Shown here in pieces: positions 1-8,364 of a DNA stretch of 64,000 nucleotides. Source of the stretch: Candidatus Hydrogenisulfobacillus filiaventi (lineage in GTDB: Bacteria > Bacillota > Sulfobacillia > Sulfobacillales > R501); assembly GCA_902809825.1 (NCBI GenBank), contig LR778114.1, positions 2,046,001 through 2,110,000 of the forward strand, in the 5' to 3' direction. The translations under genes were made by a program, and so were the position numbers. The notes beneath the pieces are model-generated. The model had not been told where the DNA came from. It saw nothing but the letters and a program-made list of their open reading frames with translations, and searched no databases. Numbering within the stretch: position 1 is the first letter of the stretch; every line of letters begins with the position of its first letter.

Positions 1-591
1 CAAGGTCTGGTCCCCGGTCGCCCCCAGGGCCAGCGAGGCCTGCACCCAGGTATCGGGCACCGCCGCCAGCGCCTCCGCCGCCAGCAGGGCGAACGTCGGC
101 AGCACCATGATCCCGACCGTCAGGCCGGCCGCTAGCAGACTGAAGCCCGGCCCGCCGGTCAGGGCCCGCACCGCCGGCACCACCACCCCGAGCCCCCACC
201 AGCCGTAAATGACCGATGGCACCGCCATGAAGGCGGTGAGCAGGGAGCGGGCCGGCCCCCGCCAGGAGGGTTCGAGGATGCGGGTCACCGTCACCGCCGT
301 GGCGCCCCCCAGGGGCACCGCCACCCCCAGGGCGATGGCCGTCACCACCGCCGATCCCCAGAGAAAGGGTAGCAGGCCGTAGCGGCCCGCCACCGGGTCC
401 CAGACCCGCCCGGCCAGGACGGTCACCGGACCCTGGCGGGCCAGCAGGGCGGCGGCGGGCAGCCCCAGGCGCACCAGGATCCCCACCGCCAGCACCACCA
501 GCAGGGCAGTGGCCATGGTGAAGAGATCCGCCTGCAGGCTCTCCATCACCAGGTTGCGGTTGTGCGCCCGGCGCTCGGGGCCGGTCTCCAC
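1..591 (-). CDS. pstC: Phosphate ABC transporter permease PstC (3' end outside window)
   Basis: Membrane permease of the high-affinity phosphate importer PstSCAB. From GTG at 591 the 197 visible codons give a cytoplasmic N-terminus (ERRAHNRNLVMESL), a first membrane segment, the PstC-like WDP element, a second membrane segment, the signature PSVIYGWWGLGVVVP and the coupling-helix EAxAAVPxxxxxASLALGAT that contacts the ATPase. The stop lies left of position 1. It follows pstS on the same strand, downstream of phoB/phoR, so phosphate-limitation control is likely. The start is uncertain because the frame stays open upstream and the preceding pstS frame has no stop before it. Confidence 0.9.
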   Translation of the reverse strand, partial: METGPERRAHNRNLVMESLQADLFTMATALLVVLAVGILVRLGLPAAALLARQGPVTVLAGRVWDPVAGRYGLLPFLWGSAVVTAIALGVAVPLGGATAVTVTRILEPSWRGPARSLLTAFMAVPSVIYGWWGLGVVVPAVRALTGGPGFSLLAAGLTVGIMVLPTFALLAAEALAAVPDTWVQASLALGATGDQTL

Positions 592-1405
592 GGTGATAGG
601 GCTCCCCCCCTCGGCCCGTCCCGCCGCTGGACGGCGGGCAGGCCCGGATGCCGTAGGCGGCACGCCCCGGCCAGGACGCGGCGAAGGCCGCCAGCTCCGC
701 CACCTCCGGCGCCACCGGCCGGCGCGCCACCAGGGCGAGGCGGGCCTGAAAGGGCCACGGCCCGTCCCCTCCATAATGATACGGGCCCACGTCCAGAACC
801 TGCACCCCCGGACGCACAAAGGGCGCCTCCACAAAGCCCACCGCCCCCGGGGTCTCCTGCACCGTGCGCGCCACCGCCCCGTTGGACAGCTGCACCACCG
901 CCCGCGGGCTGAACCCCCGCAAGTGCAGGCCCTCTTCCAGCACCGCCCGCGCCCCGGATGCCCGCGGCCGCACCACCACCACTACCGGCAGATCGGGACC
1001 CCCGACCTCCCGCCAGTTGCGCACCCGTCCCTCCAGCACCGCCGCCAGCTGCCCGGCGGACAGCCGCCGAAGGCCGAGGCGGGGATGGACGATGGGCACC
1101 ACCGCCAGACAGCCGAGGGGCAACGCGCGCAGCCCCCGCCAGGCAGGCCCCTCGGGCACGGGCAGGTCGCTGAGGCCGGCTTCCACCTGACCGCGGCGGA
1201 CGGCCTCCAGGCCCGCGAAGGATCCGCCGGCGGACAGGCTCACCCGCACCCCCGGCCGCTGCCGCTCAAAGGCGGGGATGACAGCCTGCAGGTAGGGCAC
1301 CAGGGAAGTTGCCCCCATCACCCGCAGCACCTGCGGGCGGGGGCCGGACGGCGGCAGGCCCAGCAGGGCTGCCGCCAGCAGGAGACGCCACACTCCGGAT
1401 CGCAT
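592..1405 (-). CDS. pstS: Phosphate-binding protein PstS-like (no stop codon before pstC)
   Basis: Extracytoplasmic substrate-binding protein for the Pst importer. ATG at 1405 gives a hydrophobic signal segment (WRLLLAAALLGLPPSG) but no clear lipobox cysteine, then a PBP-like fold with VMGATSLVPYLQAVIPAFERQ, LSAGGSFAGLEAVRRGQ and VGFVEAPF, about 255 residues ending near WPGRAAYGIR. This frame meets no stop before pstC begins at 591 and stays open to the left edge in a frame different from pstC. A run of seven G on the coding strand (604-610) sits at the junction, so an indel, a sequencing error or a fused or frameshifted product is possible. Order phoB-phoR-pstS-pstC supports the role. Confidence 0.7.
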
Positions 1406-1409
1406 GGCC

Positions 1410-2816
1410 CTAGTGTGTCACGCCACCGTCGCATTCCTCCGGCAGCCAGACCACAAAGGTGGTGCCCTGTCCCACCGTGCTGGAGACCTCCACCCGGCCG
1501 CGGTGAATCTCCACGATGTGCTTGACGATGGCCAACCCCAGCCCGGTGCCGCCGGAAGCCCGCGACCGCGCGCGGTCCACCCGGTAGAAGCGCTCAAAGA
1601 TGCGGGGCAGATCCTGGGCGGGGATCCCGATGCCGGTGTCCCGCACGCTGACCGCAACCTCCCCCGCCACCGCCTGGCCGCCAACCGTAATGCGGCCCCC
1701 CCGCGGGGTGTACTGGATGGCGTTGGTGACCAGGTTGAGGAACACCTCCGCCAGCAGGTCGGGGTCCCCGCACACCGGCGGCAGCCGTGCCGGCAGCTCC
1801 TGGGAGAAGCTAAGCCCGGCGGCCTGCATGCGCGGCCCCAGCTTGGCCGCCAGGCCCTCGATGAGCTCAGTCAGGTCCACCGGCTCCCGGCGCACGGGCA
1901 GGCTCCGGTGTTCAATGCGGGAAAGGGTCAGCAGGTCGTCCACCAGCCGGCTCATGCGGTTGGCTTCATCGTGAATTAGCCCGATGAAACGGCGGGCGGC
2001 GAGGGGGTCCTGCTCATCCAGCAGGGTCTCGGTGAAACCACGGATGATGGTCAGTGGGGTCTGCAGCTCATGGGAGACGTTGGCCACGAAATCGGCGCGC
2101 ATGCGGTCCACCTCCTTCTGAGCGGAGATGTCCCGCGCGACCAGGACCGCGCCCAGGCCGCCCACCGGCTGCTTCAAGGGGGCAATGGTTAGCTCCACGG
2201 TCACGGATTCGTCCTCCCGCGGGCTCCATTCCCGCACCACCGTCTGCCCGCGGCGGGTCACGGCGGTAAGGTCGTCCTCCAGGGTCACGTCGCGGATGAC
2301 CTCCAAGAGATGACGGCCGGTCACGTTGGGGTCCGGGATGCGGAACAGCAGCAGGGCGGCCCGGTTGATGAGGGTGATGGTCAGCCCATGGTTGAAGATG
2401 ATGATGCCGTTGGCCATGGAGCCCAGGATGGTCTCCAGGCGCTCCTTATCCTCCTTGAGGTCGGCCGTGCGCTCCTCCAGCACCTCAGCCACCCGGTTCA
2501 TGCCATGGGCCAAGGGGTCGAGCGGGTCCTCATGGTCCAGGTAGACCCGCGCGCGCAGGTCCCCGGAGGCCCAGCGTTCCACCGTCTCGTTGAGCTGGGC
2601 CACGGTATCGGCCAGGTTGCGCCGGGCCTCCAGCTGCAGCCGCGTCTCGCGGTAGGCCCACCACAGGGCCGCCACCAGCACCAGGCCGGCCTTGAGCAGC
2701 CCGTGCGGCGTCCGCTCCAGCACCATACCCAGCCCCATCAGGGCCACCAGGCCCACCGGCACGTAGGGGGAAAGCCCCGGTTTATGGTCGCTTGCATTCA
2801 CAGCCGCGCCCGTCAC
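1410..2816 (-). CDS. phoR: PhoR-type sensor histidine kinase
   Basis: Membrane sensor kinase of a phosphate-type two-component system. After a short N-terminus come two membrane segments (YVPVGLVALMGLGMVL; LLKAGLVLVAALWWAY), a HAMP-like linker, a PAS domain (about residues 125-230), the dimerisation/phosphoacceptor motif FVANVSHELQTPLT, and HATPase boxes N (NLVTNAIQYTP), G1 (DTGIGIP), F (IFERFYRVD) and G2 (GTGLGLAIVKH). Start: GTG at 2816 overlaps the stop of the response regulator (GTGA); a second GTG at 2801 is an alternative, and neither has ideal spacing from the AAGGAGGGG ribosome site. Tight coupling to phoB and adjacent pst genes favour PhoR over other OmpR-group kinases. Confidence 0.9.
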   Translation of the reverse strand: MTGAAVNASDHKPGLSPYVPVGLVALMGLGMVLERTPHGLLKAGLVLVAALWWAYRETRLQLEARRNLADTVAQLNETVERWASGDLRARVYLDHEDPLDPLAHGMNRVAEVLEERTADLKEDKERLETILGSMANGIIIFNHGLTITLINRAALLLFRIPDPNVTGRHLLEVIRDVTLEDDLTAVTRRGQTVVREWSPREDESVTVELTIAPLKQPVGGLGAVLVARDISAQKEVDRMRADFVANVSHELQTPLTIIRGFTETLLDEQDPLAARRFIGLIHDEANRMSRLVDDLLTLSRIEHRSLPVRREPVDLTELIEGLAAKLGPRMQAAGLSFSQELPARLPPVCGDPDLLAEVFLNLVTNAIQYTPRGGRITVGGQAVAGEVAVSVRDTGIGIPAQDLPRIFERFYRVDRARSRASGGTGLGLAIVKHIVEIHRGRVEVSSTVGQGTTFVVWLPEECDGGVTH

Positions 2817-3508
2817 CCCTCCTTGAAGCGGTAGCCCACTCCCCGGACCGTCTCCAGATAACGGGGGTTCTGGGGGTCCTCCTTCAGCTTCTCCCGCAGG
2901 TGCCGGATGTGGACGTCCACCGTCCGCACGTCCCCGAAGAAGTCCTCCCCCCACACCCGGGACAGGAGTTCCTCCCGGCTGAAGGCACGGCCCGGATTGC
3001 GGGCCAGGGTCTGCAACAGCTCGAATTCGGTAAAGGTGAGGTCGACCGGCTGCCCGTCCAGCTCCACCCGCCGGCGGGCGGGATCCACCAAGAGACCGCG
3101 GATGCCCACCGCCCCGCCGCCCGCATCCGCCTCCCGGCCCTTCTGGCTCCGGCGCAGGATGGCCTTCACCCGCGCCACCAGCTCCCGGGGCGAAAAGGGT
3201 TTGGTAACGTAGTCGTCCGCCCCCAGTTCCAGCCCCAGGACCCGGTCCACCTCGTCCTTGCGGGCGGTGAGCATGAGAATGGGCACGTCCATCTCCTGCC
3301 GCAGAGCCCGGCAGACCTCCAGCCCCGACATCCCCGGCAGCATCACATCCAGGATGATCAGGTCGGGCCGCTCGCTGCGCGCCCGGCGCAGGGCTGCGGG
3401 CCCGTCCGCCTCCGTATCTACCACGAAGCCTTCGCGCTCGAGATTGTATTGCACCAGTTCCACAATGGCCGGTTCGTCATCGACCACCAGCACCCGCTCT
3501 CCCGCCAT
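2813..3508 (-). CDS. phoB: PhoB/PhoP-family response regulator
   Basis: DNA-binding response regulator of 231 residues, OmpR/PhoB type. ATG at 3508 begins MAGERVLVVDDEPAIVELV. The receiver domain has the acidic pair DD, the phosphoacceptor in LIILDVMLPGMSG, the conserved T in LMLTARKDE and the K in DYVTKPFSPREL. A winged-helix effector domain follows (LTFTEFELLQTLARNPGRAFSREELL, then VDVHIRHLREKL and the terminal VRGVGYRF). It overlaps the upstream P-loop gene by 32 bp and the kinase by 4 bp, indicating one transcript. Neighbouring pst genes support a phosphate-responsive role. Confidence 0.93.
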   Translation of the reverse strand: MAGERVLVVDDEPAIVELVQYNLEREGFVVDTEADGPAALRRARSERPDLIILDVMLPGMSGLEVCRALRQEMDVPILMLTARKDEVDRVLGLELGADDYVTKPFSPRELVARVKAILRRSQKGREADAGGGAVGIRGLLVDPARRRVELDGQPVDLTFTEFELLQTLARNPGRAFSREELLSRVWGEDFFGDVRTVDVHIRHLREKLKEDPQNPRYLETVRGVGYRFKEG

Positions 3509-4376
3509 CTCGGGTCGCTCCCTCCCGGTCGCCCGCCTGCCCGGCGGCGGGGGCGGCACAGCCCAGCCGCCGGGCCCGCACGTCCACCGCCAGCACCCCC
3601 AGGCCGGTCCCGGCCTCCACCGCGTCCACCACCGCCCGCTGGGCTGCCTCCAGAGTCCGGAAGACCCAGGCCGGCCCCCGGCCGCCGGCCGCCGGGACCA
3701 CTTCCACCGTCAGCCACACCCCCTCCGGACGGGCCTGCACCGCCACATGGGCCACCCGCTCCACCCCCGGGGCCCCCGCTGCCGCCCGTTCCGCGATGGC
3801 CACCAGCACCTCCTCGGCGATGTAGAAATGGCCCAAGGAGGAGAAGGTAGGCCGGACCACCGACTTCTCCACCGTCACCCGCCGGCCCCGCTGCCGGAAG
3901 ATGAAGCGCAGCGGATCGACCAGATAACCGGAAAAGGACTTCTGTACCTCGAAGGTAGGGGCAGGGATCACATGCTTGCCGAAGCGCCGCCGTACATTGC
4001 GGGCGGTCCGGATCTCCTCGGGGGTGGCGATGCTCTCGATGGGAATGAGCTCCCACGGCACCCCTTCCAGGCCCAGCCGCCGCAGGATGGTCTCAATCAT
4101 GGACGACGATGTGCCCAGCACCAGCAGCCGGGCGGGCGCCAGACGATCCAGGGCCGCCCGCAGCTCGGCGGCGTGGCGAGGATCGCTGAGCACCGCCCGC
4201 CGCACCGCTCCCAGGCGGGTGGCCTCGCGCTTGGCGGAACGGCCGGCCACAATGCGCGGGCCCTGGATGAGAAGCCCGTCGTCCAAAATGGTGTCAATGC
4301 CGAGGTGATGCGCCACAAAGGACGCGCGGTGGCTCTTGCCGGTGCCGCTGGGGCCTACCAGCCCGAAGATCTCCAC
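3477..4376 (-). CDS. P-loop NTPase with Asp23/Gls24-like C-terminal domain
   Basis: A 299-residue protein beginning MEIFGLVGPSGTGKSHRASF, a clear Walker A nucleotide-binding loop. The middle (about 100-180) is a Firmicutes-type NTPase body with no motif I can name. The region around residues 165-245 (VEKSVVRPTFSSLGHFYIAEEVLVAIA, then VERVAHVAVQ and LTVEVVPAAG) resembles the Asp23/Gls24 (YloU) fold. Its 3' end overlaps phoB by 32 bp, so it is translated from the same message. Substrate and role are unknown; a regulatory ATPase or small-molecule kinase are equally possible. Confidence 0.6.
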   Translation of the reverse strand: MEIFGLVGPSGTGKSHRASFVAHHLGIDTILDDGLLIQGPRIVAGRSAKREATRLGAVRRAVLSDPRHAAELRAALDRLAPARLLVLGTSSSMIETILRRLGLEGVPWELIPIESIATPEEIRTARNVRRRFGKHVIPAPTFEVQKSFSGYLVDPLRFIFRQRGRRVTVEKSVVRPTFSSLGHFYIAEEVLVAIAERAAAGAPGVERVAHVAVQARPEGVWLTVEVVPAAGGRGPAWVFRTLEAAQRAVVDAVEAGTGLGVLAVDVRARRLGCAAPAAGQAGDREGATRDGGRAGAGGR

Positions 4377-4409
4377 GGGTTGCCCCCGCCCCCTTCCCTG
4401 CCTCCGCCT

Positions 4410-5033
4410 TTACCATAGCCGATCCCGGACCCAACGCCCCAGCAGCCAGGTCCCCGCCGCCAGAAACACCACCGCCGCCAGGCGGTGGAAGAGCCCCTCC
4501 GGCAGCCGGCGTGCCAGCGCGCCTCCGCCCCAGACCGATACCGCTGCGGCCGCGGCCAGGCCCGCCCAGGCGCCTAGACCCACCGCCCACGCGGCATGCG
4601 GGTAGCGCACCACGGCCGCCACCGTCAGGGCCTGGGTGAGGTCCCCGAATTCGGCCAGACCTACCAGGAGGAAGGCCTGCAAGGCCGCAGGCCCGGGCCG
4701 CGGCGCGGGACGATCCTCCTGACCCGGGCGGAGGAAGTGCAGACCGAAGAGCAGGAAGACCAGCCCCGCGGCCAGACCAGGCAGCCCCGCGGGCAGGGCG
4801 GTCAGCAGCCGCCCCGCCGCCAGGGCCAGGGCCGTCTGCAGCCCGAAGGCGGCTACCGCTCCCGCCCAAACGGCCCGTTGACGCCCGGGACGGCCCGCAG
4901 CCAGGCCGATGGCGACCCAGGAGGTCTTGTCCGGCAGTTCGGCCGCAAACACCGCCGCGAAGGTCGCCGCCAGCGGTCCCCATCCTGTGCCCGTCGGTCC
5001 CGCCTCCCCACTACCCTGCAGAATGCCGGACAA
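4410..5033 (-). CDS. GDT1/UPF0016 (TMEM165-like) cation transporter
   Basis: Small integral membrane protein of the UPF0016/GDT1 family, which transports Mn2+ or Ca2+ in characterised members. It shows the family's duplicated layout: first half with AAELPDKTSWVAIGLA (family motif ExGDKT, here with P for G), second half with GLAEFGDLTQALTVAA (second copy ExGDxT), six predicted membrane segments and a charged loop rich in P/R/D between halves. No ATG or GTG lies in a sensible place; TTG at 5033 is used here and TTG 5048 or a longer N-terminus are alternatives. It diverges from the protease gene at 5153. The altered first motif makes substrate prediction unsafe. Confidence 0.75.
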   Translation of the reverse strand: MSGILQGSGEAGPTGTGWGPLAATFAAVFAAELPDKTSWVAIGLAAGRPGRQRAVWAGAVAAFGLQTALALAAGRLLTALPAGLPGLAAGLVFLLFGLHFLRPGQEDRPAPRPGPAALQAFLLVGLAEFGDLTQALTVAAVVRYPHAAWAVGLGAWAGLAAAAAVSVWGGGALARRLPEGLFHRLAAVVFLAAGTWLLGRWVRDRLW

Positions 5034-5152
5034 TTCCCAGTGTACCAAAGGCCCCGGAAGCGCGAAGATGGAGGCACCGCCCAGGCCGGCCGCCGGCGGT
5101 GCCCGGCGGCAGGCCGGGCGCGGAGCCTGCTGCAAAGGAGCCGGAGTCCAGG

Positions 5153-6103
5153 ATGAATCCCATTTATGCCCAGGTCCTCTATGAATACGCCAATCCCGGC
5201 CAGACCCGCCGCCGTAGTCTCATTGCCCGCCTGGAACGGATGACCGGGCGGCGCCAGTTCCTGTACATCACCCCGCTGGATGCCCCCGGGGCCTTTGTCT
5301 CCGCCACCGATGTGCCAGCGGTGGTGACCGCCCTGCAATCCCTCCCCCTGGGCGCCCCTCTCGACCTGGTGCTCAACACCCCCGGCGGGTCCCCTGACGC
5401 CGCCGACCAGATCATGCGCCTGCTGCGCCGCAGCCACCCGCAGGTGCGGGTAGTGGTGCCCAACGCTGCCAAGAGTGCAGGTACGTTGATGGCCCTGGCC
5501 GCGGACAGCGTGGTTATGGGCCCGCCTTCCCAGCTGGGGCCGATTGACCCCCAGGTGCTGTACCCGCCTCTAGGGCTGTACGTACCGGCCCATGCGGTGG
5601 TCGACAGCTACCGCCAGTTCGTGGATGCGGTCAACCTGAAAGGGCGGTTGGAACCGGCCGACTACCTTATGGCCCAACGGTTCGACCAGGCCCTCATCAA
5701 TGTCTGCGAGAAGGCCATCGCCGACGCGGAGAGCCTGGCGGAAAGCTGGCTGACCCGCTATATGCTCAAGGACCAGCCGACGCGGGCCCGAGAGACGGCC
5801 CGGATCCTGGCCCGCAACCGACAGTCCCACAGCATGGCCATCGGCATCGACGAAGCCCGGGAGCTGGCCCTGACTGTAGAGGCCCTGGATGACAGCAGCC
5901 GCCTGTGGCGGCTGTATTGGGAACTGTTCCTGCACGCGGAAACCTTCCTGCGCAAGAGCGGGCACATCAAGCTGTTCGAAACCCGCACCACCACCCTGGC
6001 CCTGCGCAGTGAACTCCCCCAACCGCATGCGGCAGCGCCGCCCACCGCTCCCGCCAATCCCCACGGGGCGGAGTCGGCCCCGGCCGGTTACGGGGAGGAG
6101 TGA
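5153..6103 (+). CDS. Clp-fold (SDH-type) serine protease, membrane-protein quality control family
   Basis: A 316-residue protein of the SDH-family Clp-fold serine proteinases, related to SppA/ClpP-class enzymes that have a Ser-Asp-His triad. ATG 5153 follows AAAGGAG. Features seen: DLVLNTPGGSPDAADQIMRLLR (oxyanion strand and helix), VPNAAKSAGTLMALAADSVVMGPPSQLGPIDPQ, where the Ser of KSAGT is the likely nucleophile and the Asp of PIDP follows. The His is probably that in RQSHSMAIGIDEAREL, followed by a C-terminal helical region. There is no signal peptide. Its last 16 bp overlap the tail of the convergent permease gene. Confidence 0.8.
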   Translation: MNPIYAQVLYEYANPGQTRRRSLIARLERMTGRRQFLYITPLDAPGAFVSATDVPAVVTALQSLPLGAPLDLVLNTPGGSPDAADQIMRLLRRSHPQVRVVVPNAAKSAGTLMALAADSVVMGPPSQLGPIDPQVLYPPLGLYVPAHAVVDSYRQFVDAVNLKGRLEPADYLMAQRFDQALINVCEKAIADAESLAESWLTRYMLKDQPTRARETARILARNRQSHSMAIGIDEARELALTVEALDDSSRLWRLYWELFLHAETFLRKSGHIKLFETRTTTLALRSELPQPHAAAPPTAPANPHGAESAPAGYGEE

Positions 6104-7509
6104 GCCCGCGCCCGGCGCACCGGCAGGTAGGCGAGGGCAAACAGGACGGTTGCCCCCGCCCCGATACCGAGGGCGATGAGCTCGTGGGGAGCGAGGGGGG
6201 CAGTGGCGATGACCCCCACCATCAGCACCACCCCCACCCAGGACAACCAGGGATAGCCCGGCACACGGAACTCGACATGCACCCCTTGCCGCAGCAGGCG
6301 CGGCCGATAATAAATCTGGGTCACCATGATCAGGATCCAGACGAAAAGGGCCTGGAAACCGGTGGCGGTCACCAGGTAGAGGTAGGCCGTCTTGGGCAGG
6401 AAGTAGGCCAGACCGCTCACCAGGACCAGGAGGACACCCGTCACGGCGTTGGCCACCCGCGGGATGCCGTGCGACTCCCGGGCCACCACCGCCGGGGCGT
6501 CGTGGATGCGCCCCAGCGTGGCCAAGACGCGGTCGGTGGCAAAAAGGCCGGCATTCATGGCCGACAGCACCGCCAGCAGGATGACCAGGTTAAAGAGGCT
6601 GGCCGCCCATCCCCAGGGGAGGACGCGCAGGGCGGCGGTAAACGGGCTCTCGGCAATGGGTACCCGGTGCCAGGGCAGAATGCCGGTGATGGCCAGGGCG
6701 GAGCCTACATAGAGGACATAAATGGCGATGACCGTGTTGCGGATGGTGGCGGCGATTGTCCCCTCCGGCTTCTTCACATTGGGGGCCGCCAGACCCAGCA
6801 CCCCGGTACCGGACATGGAGAACATCACCAGTACCATGGCGCCCGCCACCCCTGCCAGCCCGCGGGGGAGAAAGGCGGGGGAGGCGGTCCACAGCGCCCA
6901 GCCCCGCCGGGACGGCGCCGGCAGCAGGCCGGCCGCGGCCGCCAGCCCGGCCACCACAAACACGGCCGTCGCCATCACCTTGGTGAGCGACATTCCCGAC
7001 TCCACCCCGGCGAAACCTTTGACGGTCAGGAAATTGATGCCCACCACCAGCAGCGCATAGCCGACGCTGAAAATCCAGACCGGCACCGCCGGGAACCAGA
7101 GCCGGGTGAACAGGGCGCCGGCGGTCCCCTCAGCGGCAATGTTCAGAATGCTGGAAAACCAGAACACCCACCCCCCGACGAAGGCGAGTCCCGGCCCTAA
7201 CGTGCGACGGGCATAGGCCAGGAAAGAACCCCGCACCGGGTCGGCCGCCGACATTTCAGCCAGGGCTGCCACCTCGATGGCCATAATGGTCACACCCAGC
7301 AGATACGAAAGGGCGATGGCGGGGCCGGCCAGCCGGATGGCCTGGCCGCTAGCCAGGAACAGACCGGACCCCATGATGCCCCCGATGAGGGTCAGGGTCA
7401 GACCGGTCTGTCCAATCTTACGGACCGCCCGGCTCGCGGGCGGATGGCCGGACCCGAAGGCCCGGCTGTACATCCGGGTGCGGATGGGCCGCTTTACATG
7501 GCTGCTCAT
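6088..7509 (-). CDS. APC-superfamily amino acid permease
   Basis: A 473-residue secondary transporter with about 12 membrane segments. After a basic cytoplasmic N-terminus it begins the family core KIGQTGLTLTLIGGIMGSGLFLASG (TM1 with the unwound GxxxGxG substrate-binding stretch), then GPAIALSYLLGVTIMAIEVAALAEM (TM2, ending in the conserved acidic AEM) and GSFLAYARRTLGPGLAFVGGWVFW (TM3). The pattern fits basic/aromatic amino acid-type permeases, but the substrate cannot be read from sequence. A CAT start at 7507-7509 begins a short distance from the hydrolase gene, same strand, so the two may be cotranscribed. Confidence 0.85.
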   Translation of the reverse strand: MSSHVKRPIRTRMYSRAFGSGHPPASRAVRKIGQTGLTLTLIGGIMGSGLFLASGQAIRLAGPAIALSYLLGVTIMAIEVAALAEMSAADPVRGSFLAYARRTLGPGLAFVGGWVFWFSSILNIAAEGTAGALFTRLWFPAVPVWIFSVGYALLVVGINFLTVKGFAGVESGMSLTKVMATAVFVVAGLAAAAGLLPAPSRRGWALWTASPAFLPRGLAGVAGAMVLVMFSMSGTGVLGLAAPNVKKPEGTIAATIRNTVIAIYVLYVGSALAITGILPWHRVPIAESPFTAALRVLPWGWAASLFNLVILLAVLSAMNAGLFATDRVLATLGRIHDAPAVVARESHGIPRVANAVTGVLLVLVSGLAYFLPKTAYLYLVTATGFQALFVWILIMVTQIYYRPRLLRQGVHVEFRVPGYPWLSWVGVVLMVGVIATAPLAPHELIALGIGAGATVLFALAYLPVRRARAHSSP

Positions 7510-7538
7510 GGGCCTAATCTGGTTCCGCCGGGGTCAGG

Positions 7539-8357
7539 CTATACCCGCCTGGCCAAGGTGCGCACGGCCTGTCCGAAGGGGGGGTCAAAGCGGTCCGGAT
7601 CCTGTAGAAAGGGCAGGTGGCCCAGCCCCGGCAGGGGAATGAGGTCAAGCCTGCCTTCCAGACGGCGGGCCATGGCCGGCCAGGGAAAGATCGGATCGGC
7701 GGTCCCGTGCAGGACGACCACCGGGCGGCCGCTGGCCAGTACCTGCTCCAGCAGGTCCGGCGTGCGGTAGAAACGGCCCATGCGGGCCATCTCCCGCGCC
7801 CTCCTCCAGCCCTCCTGCAGGGCCCGCCGGTCGGCTGGGTCAAGCTGGTGGGGATCCACCCCCAGGAAACGCACGATCCGGGCTCCCATCCAGGCGGTGC
7901 CGGTCCACCAGATGAGCACCCGGTTCCACCATTCCCGCGGCGAAGGTTCGAAGACGTTCTCCGGCTCAATAAAGCCGGCCGGGCTAATCAGGACCGCGCC
8001 CGCGAAGCGGCCGGGCCGGTCCGCTAGGGCCCGGGCCGCCACCATCCCCCCGAAGGAATGGCCGACCAGCAGCGGGCGGCGCCACCCGGCCGCGTCCGCC
8101 ACCGCCGTCACCGCCGCTACATAGTCCTCCAGCACCTGCCGGCGGGGCAGGGCAAAGGAATCCCCGAAACCGGGCAGGTCCAGGGCAGCCGCCGGACCCG
8201 GCAGCAGGCCGGGATCCGCCAGCAGGCGGCGGAAGATGTGCCGGCTGGCCCCCATGCCGTGTACCAGGATGACCCCCGGTCCCCCGCGCCCCGGCCGCCA
8301 GCTCACGGCCAGGTCGCCCGCCGCCTCCCCGATGCGCACCCGCACCCTGCCGCCCAT
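7539..8357 (-). CDS. Alpha/beta-fold hydrolase
   Basis: A 272-residue soluble hydrolase. The oxyanion-hole strand VILVHGMGASRHIF is followed by the nucleophile elbow LLVGHSFGGMVAA (Ser in GHSFG), the acid in VVLHGTADPIFPW (Asp) and the catalytic His in PLPGLGHLPFLQDP. A lid insertion of Trp-rich helices (REWWNRVLIWWTGTAWMG) lies between. This is the layout of esterases and C-C bond hydrolases of the BioH/MhpC type; substrate unknown. It sits 8 bp downstream of the secreted CAP-like gene on the same strand. Confidence 0.85.
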   Translation of the reverse strand: MGGRVRVRIGEAAGDLAVSWRPGRGGPGVILVHGMGASRHIFRRLLADPGLLPGPAAALDLPGFGDSFALPRRQVLEDYVAAVTAVADAAGWRRPLLVGHSFGGMVAARALADRPGRFAGAVLISPAGFIEPENVFEPSPREWWNRVLIWWTGTAWMGARIVRFLGVDPHQLDPADRRALQEGWRRAREMARMGRFYRTPDLLEQVLASGRPVVVLHGTADPIFPWPAMARRLEGRLDLIPLPGLGHLPFLQDPDRFDPPFGQAVRTLARRV

Positions 8358-8364
8358 GGCCGCG

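Noticed and set aside
509-1525. Long plus-strand frame opposite pstS and phoR
   Set aside because: It has composition of an antisense shadow (His/Arg/Pro-rich) and no family motifs; the minus-strand genes explain the region.
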